From NCBI GenBank assembly GCA_016839785.1, contig JAEOTQ010000063.1, forward strand, positions 1 through 37,261: a stretch of DNA of 37,261 nt, read 5' to 3'. Numbering within the stretch: the stretch's first letter is position 1; each line of letters opens with the position of its first letter. A model generated the notes under the pieces. It was not told the origin of the DNA and did not search any database. It was given only the letters and a program-made list of their open reading frames with translations. The position numbers and the translations under genes are program-made. Source of the DNA: Candidatus Hodarchaeota archaeon. Its GTDB lineage: Archaea; Asgardarchaeota; Heimdallarchaeia; Hodarchaeales; Hodarchaeaceae. This document shows, piece after piece, positions 23,191 through 30,846 of this stretch.

Positions 23191-24123
23191 TTAGCCAAGC
23201 TCGAATATTTTAAATAAAATACGACAACTTGGACAAAGAATATGATGAGAGATCATCTTACATCGCTCACACGCGTATATCTGCCGCTGAGATACAGATT
23301 TTCTCTCTGATTCTTGCTTTGATTTGAGGATATTAAAAAGAAATGACCCTTGTGGATCGCGAGCTTTCAAAGATATGAGAAAGGATGTTATTTTCGATCT
23401 TAAGGAACGTTGGGCATATGGGCATGGGGTCGAAATAGTTGGAATTTTCCTAATCTTAACATACACTCGTAGTAAGTCTTCAGATATACGAGCTAAAGGT
23501 TTAATCCTTTGAGGTAATTTTTGAGATGATTTCATAACAGATTCGGATGTGTCGTATTGGAAAGAGGGAGAAATGCCACGAATTGTATTCAATATTGTCG
23601 TAGCTGCCTCATCCTCTAATGTTGTACCAAGAGCAATAAAATCAACACTGTGACGTACACCTAATTCAAAAAGAGCCTGCCTACGAAATATTCCACAAAT
23701 ACTGCAGGGAGTATATCCACATCCTTTCCTATCATTTGCGGAGACAAGATTGGGTAATTTATGTCCAAATAATTCAGAATAGGTAACGTGATAAATAGGC
23801 AATCCTGAAAATTCATTTTGCATATATTGGATTATCATCTGTCTCTCTTGTTGAATTTCTGGTATTTCCTCTTCAAGCACGACTGCAATTAACATAGGAA
23901 GTTTTAATTCATCTTGATATGCATGTAGGACAGTAAGTAATACTAAACTATCCTTCCCTCCTGATACTGCTACGGCAATTGGATGCCCCCTGACCCTACG
24001 TGACACTCCTTTCAGAATTTTTTTTTCAATATAACCCTCAAAACAAGAAGAGCAGTATTCAAGAGAATATGGGTTGAATGGGTCAGAATATACTGCTAAA
24101 GCTCCACAATTACACGTAGTCAT
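23191..24123 (-). CDS. tRNA 2-thiolation enzyme of the NcsA/Ctu1/TtuA family
   Basis: A 310-residue PP-loop ATPase that adenylates and thiolates a tRNA uridine. An N-terminal zinc site is formed by C4, C6, C24 and C27. The ATP loop is AVAVSGGKDSLVLL near residue 50. The central CGYTPCSICGIFRRQAL and the later TPCPYAQRSLR supply the cysteines that in TtuA/NcsA hold a 4Fe-4S cluster. A C-terminal zinc ribbon (ACERCKMISHHILCPSC) closes the chain. Archaeal members take sulfur from a ubiquitin-like carrier such as SAMP or TtuB; no such gene is seen here. ATG start. Divergent from the BtpA gene across a spacer with a perfect 9-bp dyad. Confidence 0.9.
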   Translation of the reverse strand: MTTCNCGALAVYSDPFNPYSLEYCSSCFEGYIEKKILKGVSRRVRGHPIAVAVSGGKDSLVLLTVLHAYQDELKLPMLIAVVLEEEIPEIQQERQMIIQYMQNEFSGLPIYHVTYSELFGHKLPNLVSANDRKGCGYTPCSICGIFRRQALFELGVRHSVDFIALGTTLEDEAATTILNTIRGISPSFQYDTSESVMKSSQKLPQRIKPLARISEDLLRVYVKIRKIPTISTPCPYAQRSLRSKITSFLISLKARDPQGSFLFNILKSKQESERKSVSQRQIYACERCKMISHHILCPSCRILFKIFELG

Positions 24124-24165
24124 TTAACTTCATCTATATGATCAGCTTGCCAGTACTCATCATCT

Positions 24166-24185
24166 CTAAACAGTAAACTGTTTAG
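24166..24185. promoter_or_regulatory. Dyad-symmetric possible operator
   Basis: CTAAACAGT and ACTGTTTAG form a perfect 9-bp inverted repeat with a two-base centre (AA), in the 188-base spacer between the divergent thiolase and BtpA genes. It starts 43 bases upstream of the thiolase start codon. The size and symmetry fit a binding site for a dimeric winged-helix regulator. No second copy was noticed in the window. Confidence 0.42.
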
Positions 24186-24311
24186 TTCAGCCGGTAAAAC
24201 CGTCATCATAGTAATTCATTTCTCTTTTTGGATACCTTTAACAACTTTTCCAATGAGGGGGAACTTAAGAATTCAACCTTGCTATTGTTAGAATGAAGCA
24301 TTATACGGGAA

Positions 24312-25136
24312 GTGAATCAAGTACCAAAACCAAAACATCCTCTGGATTTAACACAGAAACCAGCAATCGGAATGATACATTTACCATCTTTTGAAAGCTC
24401 TGTTTCTCCAGGATTTGATCTGGATGACGCATTCAGAATAAGTCTTACCGATGCATATACGTTAAAACAAGCAGGATTTGATGCTTTACTTATAGAAAAC
24501 TTTCACGACACTCCATTTTCCAAGACACGAATTTCTGATGCGAAATTCCTGTTAATGAGTAGAATCGTCAATAAAATTATTGATTCAATACCTACTATGG
24601 CTGTTGGAGTAAATATTCTTAGAAATGCATGCTTACAAGCATTAACTGTTGCTACACTTAATCATGCGAGTTTCATTAGGTGTAATATCTGGGAAGGAGC
24701 GTATGTTACGGATCAAGGGATTATAGAGGGAACAGCATCACAGGTACTGCATGAAAAACAGGCACTTAATTCTCAAGTGAAGATACTCGCGGATGTCGGA
24801 GTTAAACACGCTACTCCCCTTGGAGATTTTACACTAGAAGAAGCAGCGAAAAATGCATTTTTTCGAGGAGGGGCTGATGCAATAATATTATCAGGGAGAG
24901 AAACTGGAGCACTTCTCTCATTAGACACTTTAACTCATTTTGTGTCCAAAACTAAACTTAAACCCATTTTGGGAAGCGGAGTAACCATTGAAAATGTAAG
25001 TACGATATTTCCTCTTATTTCAGGAGTGATCATTGGAAGTTCATTGAAGTATGATTCCTCTAATTTACATTCACCGATTGATTTGGAGAAAGCGACTGCA
25101 TTTATGTCAAGGTGGAATTCTTTAAGAGAAAAGTAA
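24312..25136 (+). CDS. BtpA/SgcQ-family TIM-barrel protein
   Basis: A 274-residue protein of the BtpA family. Characteristic segments are PAIGMIHLPSFESS at the N-terminus, GFDALLIENFHDTPFSK near residue 55, VGVNILRNACLQAL near 98, FIRCNIWEGAYVTDQGIIEG near 122, VKILADVGVKHATPL near 155 and AIILSGRETG near 190, ending with PILGSGVTIENV and a phosphate-site-like GVIIGSSLK. The fold is a TIM barrel. The cyanobacterial name refers to photosystem I biogenesis, which cannot apply here; the archaeal function is not settled. It starts with GTG. The GNAT gene follows after 15 bases. Confidence 0.88.
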   Translation: MNQVPKPKHPLDLTQKPAIGMIHLPSFESSVSPGFDLDDAFRISLTDAYTLKQAGFDALLIENFHDTPFSKTRISDAKFLLMSRIVNKIIDSIPTMAVGVNILRNACLQALTVATLNHASFIRCNIWEGAYVTDQGIIEGTASQVLHEKQALNSQVKILADVGVKHATPLGDFTLEEAAKNAFFRGGADAIILSGRETGALLSLDTLTHFVSKTKLKPILGSGVTIENVSTIFPLISGVIIGSSLKYDSSNLHSPIDLEKATAFMSRWNSLREK

Positions 25137-25151
25137 GAAGGATAAGATATA

Positions 25152-25583
25152 ATGGTGATCCAACAGCTCTCAATATCAAAATATGCGGAAGTATTAGATT
25201 TATGGAAGGTTCTGGGGCTAGAACCACGGGTTGATGGGCGAGATCATCCCGATCACATGGATGATCAATTACAATCTGGGAATGTGGTGTTATTAGGGAA
25301 AATAATAGCCGATCAGCTGGTAGGAGTCGTATTAGTTACACACGACAATCGAAAGGGGTGGATCAATCGATTAACCGTACATCCAGATCATCAGAATCAA
25401 GGAATAGGCAAAGAACTTTTAATCGCTGCAGAAGCTTACTTACTCAGCAGGAAAGGGATTGAGGTCTATAGTGCATTAATATTCAATGATAATTCCGCAA
25501 GTAAGCGGTGTTTTCAGAATGCAGGGTATATCCATTGGGAAGAAGTAGGCTATTATTCCAAAAGGGTGAGTCCAGAGTCATAG
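25152..25583 (+). CDS. GNAT-family N-acetyltransferase
   Basis: A 143-residue GNAT enzyme that would move an acetyl group from acetyl-CoA to an amine. The strand 4 and acetyl-CoA loop are clear: WINRLTVHPDHQNQGIGKEL (Q-x-x-G-x-G near residues 83-88), followed by the helix and YSALIFNDNSASKRCFQNAG, the usual C-terminal GNAT segment. The acceptor is unknown. ATG start preceded by GAAGGAT. It follows the BtpA-family gene by 15 bases and is probably cotranscribed; it converges with the nucleotidase gene. Confidence 0.9.
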   Translation: MVIQQLSISKYAEVLDLWKVLGLEPRVDGRDHPDHMDDQLQSGNVVLLGKIIADQLVGVVLVTHDNRKGWINRLTVHPDHQNQGIGKELLIAAEAYLLSRKGIEVYSALIFNDNSASKRCFQNAGYIHWEEVGYYSKRVSPES

Positions 25584-25615
25584 ACGAATCATAAAAATAC
25601 AGAATTCACGGTATT

Positions 25616-27289
25616 TCAGTCGATTTTTCTTCTCAAACGTTTGGATCCAATTAGAATCGGCAAAGTCAAAAGGATAATGAGTAAGGAATTACTCACTCCT
25701 GTTTTCGAAGGGGAGCTTGACAAATCAGTCAAATTAGAATTAGATTTTGAAGGAATTAATGTCCGATCCGAATCATCATGAAGAGTAAGATCATCTAACT
25801 CTCTGAAATAGGCAATTATTGTATCTCGATAGTGTACTCCAGTATCAAACGCTTCAATGCTATCTTGATATTGAACATACCAAGTATAATCAGTGATTAA
25901 ACCAGTATAGGTTTCTGTGGGATTTAGATAGGAATATATTCCGTTCTTTTGAATTTGATAGGTACCATCGATATTTCGGATACCAGAAAGGGCAAGGCCT
26001 TCAAAATAGATAAAATTCTTTATTTCTTCACCCGTCATACTAAAGGCCATTAAATTATTTTCAAATGGAACAACTGATACTACGTCAGCAATAGAAATAT
26101 CTCCTGCCCTAAAATAGTCACGAAATCCTCCTCCTCGATTTGTAATTCCAAAATTATATTCATAACCAAAATGATAGATAAATGCATCAGTTACTAGTGC
26201 ACCAATGCCTGTAGTGCCTGAATCATCAAAGACATCTTCGCTCGTATAAGTAAGAACTTCAGCAGCATTAATTTGAGTATCCCATTGATCTACAACAGCT
26301 TGGATCTCGGAATCAGGAATGACTCCTCCATCAATATTATCTATAAGTTCTCCTATACTGGAAATAACCTCTCCTGTAGTACGATTAATTGATAATTCGA
26401 TTTTAACATACTGTTGGGATTTATGAGCAGCCATGGCTACGATTGCCCCTCCTTCATAACCAATGATTGGAGAACCTGCATGACCGCCAAGAAATATAGC
26501 GACACCTAAGTCAGAAACATCATATGCAAGCTGAGTTAAAGTACCAGGTGAAGCATGAGCCAACACAATAATAAAATTAGCACCAGCAGCTTGAACTTCT
26601 GGAACATATTGCCTTATGGCAGATTCATAATCGCCAAAATCGAAATGACTTGTTACTTTTGGATGAGCAGTTGTGTATGTTGAAGTAGTTGTTAAGCCGA
26701 TAATCCCGACGCTAATTCCAGAGTGATTTTGAATAACCCATGGAACCGTGAAATTTGCTAGGTCAGTTGTCCCAACATCAAAAATATTGCTGGAGAGAAT
26801 TGGAAAATTTGCTTGCTCTTTTCTCTTATTCATCCACTCTACACCAAAATCAAATTCATGATTGCCGATACATGCAGCATCGAATCCCATGGTGTTCATA
26901 ACATCGATTACTGCTTCTCCTTTACTTAATGTTGCAGTAGCTGGACCAGTATTCTGATCTCCCCCTGAAAAAAGCAAATAGGAAGAATTTTCTGTATTTG
27001 GATCAAATCCCTCCTGTCGGAAGTAGCCCATATACGAAGCTACTCCTCCAATACCGTCACGTGGGTTGAGCCAACCATGAAGATCATTAATATGTAACAG
27101 AGTAAGATTTATTGAATCTGAAATTTCAGAGGACACATTTTCAGATGATGATCCTTGGGTACTTAGTGCTAAACTTCTAATAGGTAAATTAGAAGTGTAT
27201 AGAAGTAAGCTAACGTTTAGGCATATAAGTAATAGTGGAATTGTGGTTATCCATTTACTTGAAAACACTTTGGTGATTTTTGAATGCAT
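25616..27289 (-). CDS. Cell-surface 5'-nucleotidase / 2',3'-cyclic phosphodiesterase family
   Basis: A 557-residue UshA-like metallophosphoesterase exported to the cell surface. Residues 1-40 are a signal segment with a hydrophobic core, then a Ser-rich linker. The calcineurin-like domain shows the metal-binding set: LTLLHINDLHGW, FSGGDQNTGP, GFDAACIGNHEFDFG, IIVLAHASPG and FLGGHAGSP. The C-terminal nucleotide-binding domain follows from about 330, with GIGALVTDAF and NRGGGFRDYFRAGDIS. The end has a Ser/Asn-rich linker, a hydrophobic helix LLIILLTLPILIG and basic residues, so the enzyme is anchored at both or either end. It likely scavenges phosphate or nucleosides outside the cell. ATG 27289 preferred over TTG 27298. 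Confidence 0.9.
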   Translation of the reverse strand: MHSKITKVFSSKWITTIPLLLICLNVSLLLYTSNLPIRSLALSTQGSSSENVSSEISDSINLTLLHINDLHGWLNPRDGIGGVASYMGYFRQEGFDPNTENSSYLLFSGGDQNTGPATATLSKGEAVIDVMNTMGFDAACIGNHEFDFGVEWMNKRKEQANFPILSSNIFDVGTTDLANFTVPWVIQNHSGISVGIIGLTTTSTYTTAHPKVTSHFDFGDYESAIRQYVPEVQAAGANFIIVLAHASPGTLTQLAYDVSDLGVAIFLGGHAGSPIIGYEGGAIVAMAAHKSQQYVKIELSINRTTGEVISSIGELIDNIDGGVIPDSEIQAVVDQWDTQINAAEVLTYTSEDVFDDSGTTGIGALVTDAFIYHFGYEYNFGITNRGGGFRDYFRAGDISIADVVSVVPFENNLMAFSMTGEEIKNFIYFEGLALSGIRNIDGTYQIQKNGIYSYLNPTETYTGLITDYTWYVQYQDSIEAFDTGVHYRDTIIAYFRELDDLTLHDDSDRTLIPSKSNSNLTDLSSSPSKTGVSNSLLIILLTLPILIGSKRLRRKID

Positions 27290-27485
27290 TTCGTTCAATA
27301 GAATTCATCTCTGTGGTCATTCGTTTTGGATGATTCATTTGAATATAAATTCTCAGCACCCAAAAATTCGGTTATATACTGGTTAGAAGAACGTGAATTT
27401 CTAAATGTGAAGAAATCCTAAATTACTTAAGTATCACTTACAATTATACTTAAAGCCAAGTATTTTCCAAAAGAATTTTAGAAGA

Positions 27486-27992
27486 ATGATGATTAACCTC
27501 TATGAATTCACGGGTTTTATTGAAGAAAATTTTGACCTAGTGTCGGGAGTACCCTGTTCCTATTTCAAAGACTTTTTATCCTATTTAACAAATCAAGAGG
27601 GAGTTTCACAACTAAAACACCTTATAGCAACGCGGGAAGATGAAGCAATTGCTATTGCTACAGGAGCAGCTCTTTCTAAGAAACGAGCATTGGTTTATAT
27701 GCAAAATAGTGGTGTAGGAAATATAGGGGATGCATTAACGTCACTGGTTCAGCTATATAAGTTACCAATGATGATTTTAATAAGTTACAGGGGTTTAATA
27801 GAGGATATTGATTTTCCTGAACATTCGATAATGGGAGAGATTAATAATTCACTATTAGAATCATTAAATCTCCGTTATTGGGATTTAGAAATAGAAAATT
27901 GGCAAAAAAATATGAAAAATGCTCTAACAGAAATGAAAGATCAATCCTTACCGGTAGTCTTAATGGTGAAACAGGGAGTGTTGAGTCAATGA
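27486..27992 (+). CDS. TPP-dependent decarboxylase alpha subunit, sulfopyruvate/phosphonopyruvate type
   Basis: The 168-residue subunit matches the pyrimidine-binding half of split TPP decarboxylases such as ComD. Key segments are DLVSGVPCSYFKDFLSYL near residue 17, the Glu-bearing ATREDEAIAIATGAALSKKR near 48, LVYMQNSGVGNIGDALTSLV near 70 and the DFPEHSIMGE segment near 112. Family members decarboxylate sulfopyruvate (coenzyme M synthesis) or phosphonopyruvate. No phosphoenolpyruvate mutase or other coenzyme M gene is near, so the substrate is open. Its stop overlaps the beta-subunit start by four bases. Confidence 0.82.
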   Translation: MMINLYEFTGFIEENFDLVSGVPCSYFKDFLSYLTNQEGVSQLKHLIATREDEAIAIATGAALSKKRALVYMQNSGVGNIGDALTSLVQLYKLPMMILISYRGLIEDIDFPEHSIMGEINNSLLESLNLRYWDLEIENWQKNMKNALTEMKDQSLPVVLMVKQGVLSQ

Positions 27993-28546
27993 AGGGGTAT
28001 GAAGTAATCTTAAAGTTACAGGAATATCTGGGTGAAAACGATCTAATAGTCAGCTCAAATGGGAATATTAGCCGGGAGGTTTATCATTATCTACCCAAGC
28101 CACAAGTTTACCTTAGAGGATCGATGGGCCTACCTGTAGGTGTGGGATTAGGCTTGGCAGTAATGAATCCAGAAAAACGAATTACTGTCATTACTGGAGA
28201 TGGTAACCTTCTGATGGGATTCGGCTCGGTTGTTACGGTTGCTTACTATAAACCAAACAATCTAAAGATACTAATCTTAGATAATTCACAATATTTTACA
28301 ACAGGTGGACAACAAACAGTATCTTCAGCAATTAATTACTCTAAGTTTCTGGATTCGCTGAATATCATGAATTTTCAATCTCTAGAAGCCTCTCCGAGTA
28401 CTGTTAATGACTCTTTAGACAATTTTTTTAATACTAAAGGATTGGCGATATTACATTATACCATTGAAGAAGGAAAAAAGGAGTTGTCTAATATTCCTTG
28501 GCATCCAACCAAGATTGCAGATAAATTTCTACATAGATTTGGTTGA
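27989..28546 (+). CDS. TPP-dependent decarboxylase beta subunit, sulfopyruvate/phosphonopyruvate type
   Basis: The 185-residue subunit matches ComE, the pyrophosphate-binding half. The TPP motif is ITGDGNLLMGFGSVVTVAYY with the closing Asn in KILILDNSQYFTTGGQQT, and SMGLPVGVGLGLAV precedes it as in the family. The frame opens earlier, at 27878, but that would overlap the alpha gene by more than 100 bases; ATG 27989 gives an ATGA overlap and starts exactly where ComE proteins start. Alpha and beta together make one active site at their interface. A gene-free stretch with a strong hairpin follows. Confidence 0.85.
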   Translation: MKGYEVILKLQEYLGENDLIVSSNGNISREVYHYLPKPQVYLRGSMGLPVGVGLGLAVMNPEKRITVITGDGNLLMGFGSVVTVAYYKPNNLKILILDNSQYFTTGGQQTVSSAINYSKFLDSLNIMNFQSLEASPSTVNDSLDNFFNTKGLAILHYTIEEGKKELSNIPWHPTKIADKFLHRFG

Positions 28547-29000
28547 AGATAGGATACGGAAGCTAGACAGTAAATAATCAAGTGATTTTAAAGTACCCAT
28601 CGGAGAAGTCTCACTTCATTGGATAGTATCTGTTTTGAAAATCCTCTACATAGTAATATAAATGAAATATTAACAATAGTTATGTAGATATAGTCGACTA
28701 TCTACCCATAATTCAACCCATTCAATGGAAAGAAGGGGATATCTCGGTATCTCCTTCTTTCTATTCTCCATAATTTCCTCTTTTACTTTACGAAATCGCT
28801 AATAAAATATCTCTTGCATTTGAACAACGAATTGGGTAAGGCTATTTCATTCTATAGAATTTCTTTAAGCAGATTGTTAATGAATGTGGTTTATTATACC
28901 TTGAGAAAACAGGAATAGAAGACCTCTAGAAAGTATTAATTTCTCTATTGAACTATAATAAATAATTGACATTCAGAATAGCTCCAGCGGGTAAAATCGT
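28547..29000. other. Gene-free stretch with hairpin and palindromes
   Basis: About 454 bases with no convincing reading frame. It holds an 18-bp hairpin at 28724-28765, a dyad around ATAGTCGACTAT (28690-28701, flanked by TAGATA and TATCTA arms from 28685 to 28704), the palindrome ATTCTATAGAAT at 28849-28860, and a TATA-like AACTATAATA at 28951 before the gene at 29001. The density of symmetric elements is higher than in other spacers of the window. Confidence 0.55.
28724..28765 (+). ncRNA. 18-bp stem-loop, possible structured RNA
   Basis: The arms AATGGAAAGAAGGGGATA and TATCTCCTTCTTTCTATT pair over 18 positions around the 6-base loop TCTCGG. Two of the pairs are G-U, which hold only in a plus-strand RNA; in the minus-strand RNA they would be A-C mismatches. 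It begins 178 bases after the decarboxylase stop, with CU-rich sequence behind it but no long T-run. It may be a 3'-end structure, a processed small RNA or a leader element. Transcription is not proven. Confidence 0.45.
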
Positions 29001-29711
29001 ATGACAGACATAGAAATTGTGGATGATGCGGGAGACGAGTTTTCAGTTATGAATATCCCTATTCCTTTTTATATTCGATGTAAATTAAATGAAGGCCTGT
29101 CAAGATATCGTGTAAGAATTTTAGATGAGACAACACATGTACGTGGATTTTATACTGGAGCTTCTAAACGTGATTTTCTTGAAATCCATGTTCCAGTAAT
29201 TCCTCTTCAAAATTATGGTAAATTGTTTATCCATATTGAATTAGACAATGATTTAGTAAATAATACGATTACTCATGAGACCACAATTGAGTATGTTGAT
29301 CAGGAGACTTATGAGTCTGTTACTGGTAAAATCAAAGATGAAATAATACAAGAACAACCATCCCCCCCGTTGATCATTCAAGATACTTCTCATCAACTTA
29401 CCTCTCAAGAAGTAAGATATCTTACACTTGGGGAAGAAGATACCCCTAAAGATGATTTACATGAAGAACCTGCTAAAGTTCCGCCTTTACCATCATTTGA
29501 GACATTAAGTGAATCATTCAGCGGGGATACCAGACAGACTAACGAGAAACTTGAAACAACTATTGAAAACCAAGTCCAATCTCCAGAACTATCGCCTGAC
29601 GAACTTAATTACTTAGCTCAAAGAACACAAATTCTTCAGGAAGATATTTCAGATACTTCTGAAACTAGAATCAAAGATATATCGGAAATAAGTACTGACG
29701 AAGAAGAATAA
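29001..29711 (+). CDS. Unknown protein with beta-rich N-terminus and acidic disordered tail
   Basis: A 236-residue cytoplasmic protein I do not recognise. Residues 1-105 alternate short hydrophobic stretches (FSVMNIPIPFYIRCKL, RYRVRILDETTHVRGFY, DFLEIHVPVIPL, GKLFIHIEL) as in an Ig-like or C2-like beta sandwich. Residues 106-236 are rich in Glu, Asp, Ser, Thr and Pro and probably disordered. Two similar short motifs stand out in the tail: LTSQEVRYLTL near 131 and LSPDELNYLAQ near 197, which could be repeated binding motifs. No signal peptide or membrane segment. It precedes the EamA transporter gene by 61 bases on the same strand. Confidence 0.75.
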   Translation: MTDIEIVDDAGDEFSVMNIPIPFYIRCKLNEGLSRYRVRILDETTHVRGFYTGASKRDFLEIHVPVIPLQNYGKLFIHIELDNDLVNNTITHETTIEYVDQETYESVTGKIKDEIIQEQPSPPLIIQDTSHQLTSQEVRYLTLGEEDTPKDDLHEEPAKVPPLPSFETLSESFSGDTRQTNEKLETTIENQVQSPELSPDELNYLAQRTQILQEDISDTSETRIKDISEISTDEEE

Positions 29712-29772
29712 GCATTAATATATAATTTCATTCAATTTCAGTATATTAAAATCAGTTAAATGGTTTTTACTT

Positions 29773-30696
29773 ATGTCGTTTGAAAGTAATGTGGGTGTTT
29801 TGATGTTTATGCTCTTATATGGAGCAATTTCGGGTGGATCTGCTATTATAATGAAGGTTGGCATCTTTAGATCGGGAGGTATCAAACTTGAAAATTTCTT
29901 TCGTGATGTCCTCCCCGCGGCATGGAACTTATTAACATCGCCTATGTGGTTTATAGGAGGAATAGCTGCGTTAACAGGATTTATAATTTATACCGTTGCT
30001 CTAAACATCTACGATGTATCCATTGTAAAACCTTTAGTCAATACTAATTTACTTTTTACCTTCATTTTTGCTGCTTTGATTTTTAAAGAAAGATTAACTA
30101 CCATAGAATGGATAGGAGTAGGGACTTTAATTCTAGGAATTTTATTAATTGTCTTGACCCCAAATATCGAGTCTAATAATGAATTGAATGAACCTCTACT
30201 GCTACTTTTTCTTCCCGTCACCCTAGGACTAATAGTAGTAATGATCGTAACTCTCTTCGTTGTAAAAGGGGGAGGACCAGCTGAATTCATTCTTCCGATT
30301 TTTGCTGGGTCATTTTTCGGAGTAGGTACTTTCTTCACTAAAAGCCTACTTATCGCCCTAAATGGGGAACTTCAAACTGTGATCCCACGAACTGGTTTAA
30401 TCGTTTATTCATTTTGTATGCTTATTACAACTTATGGTTTTGCGACGATTGCTCAGCAATTAGCCTTTGAAAGGGGCCGTTTATCGATTGTTTCACCCAT
30501 TACGAATGCATTATCTGTTACAATAGCATTTATCGGGTCTTATTTTCTATTCTATGAAGATTTGATTTTTGAAGTAGCTGGAGAATATACTTTTCATTCT
30601 TTATACAAGATCTTTGGGTTAATCAGTATCCTTATTGCTTTATTTATTCTAAGACGCGAGATTGATCCTTTGAAAACTATTTCTGCCTCTTCTTAA
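29773..30696 (+). CDS. EamA/DMT-family transporter
   Basis: A 307-residue membrane protein with ten hydrophobic segments in two five-helix EamA halves. The first half ends with the typical IVKPLVNTNLLFTFIFAALI, FKERLTTIEWIGVGTLILGI; the second contains FATIAQQLAFERGRLSIVSP followed by AFIGSYFLFYEDLIF. Members of the drug/metabolite transporter superfamily move amino acids, nucleotides or other metabolites; this branch with a conserved SPI-T-N segment is not substrate-defined. ATG start with a TATA-like ATATATAA about 55 bases upstream. Confidence 0.85.
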   Translation: MSFESNVGVLMFMLLYGAISGGSAIIMKVGIFRSGGIKLENFFRDVLPAAWNLLTSPMWFIGGIAALTGFIIYTVALNIYDVSIVKPLVNTNLLFTFIFAALIFKERLTTIEWIGVGTLILGILLIVLTPNIESNNELNEPLLLLFLPVTLGLIVVMIVTLFVVKGGGPAEFILPIFAGSFFGVGTFFTKSLLIALNGELQTVIPRTGLIVYSFCMLITTYGFATIAQQLAFERGRLSIVSPITNALSVTIAFIGSYFLFYEDLIFEVAGEYTFHSLYKIFGLISILIALFILRREIDPLKTISASS

Positions 30697-30846
30697 CGAA
30701 TCTAATCTACACAATCATAGTAACTACTATTAAAAGACCTCATTTCAAAGATGTCATGATTTAGTCAACGTGTAATCAGTATTATCTACCTAGATCTCAT
30801 ACATTATAAAATGTAAAATCCAGTTGTCATATAGTGGTAGATAAAT

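Noticed and set aside
27422..27463. Repeated ACTTAAGTAT / ATACTTAAAG words before the decarboxylase genes
   Set aside because: Short AT-rich words with imperfect symmetry; too weak to call an operator.
30009..30338. Minus-strand open frame of 109 codons
   Set aside because: Antisense to the EamA transporter membrane segments; the basic Thr/Lys/Pro composition is typical of the complement of a hydrophobic gene.
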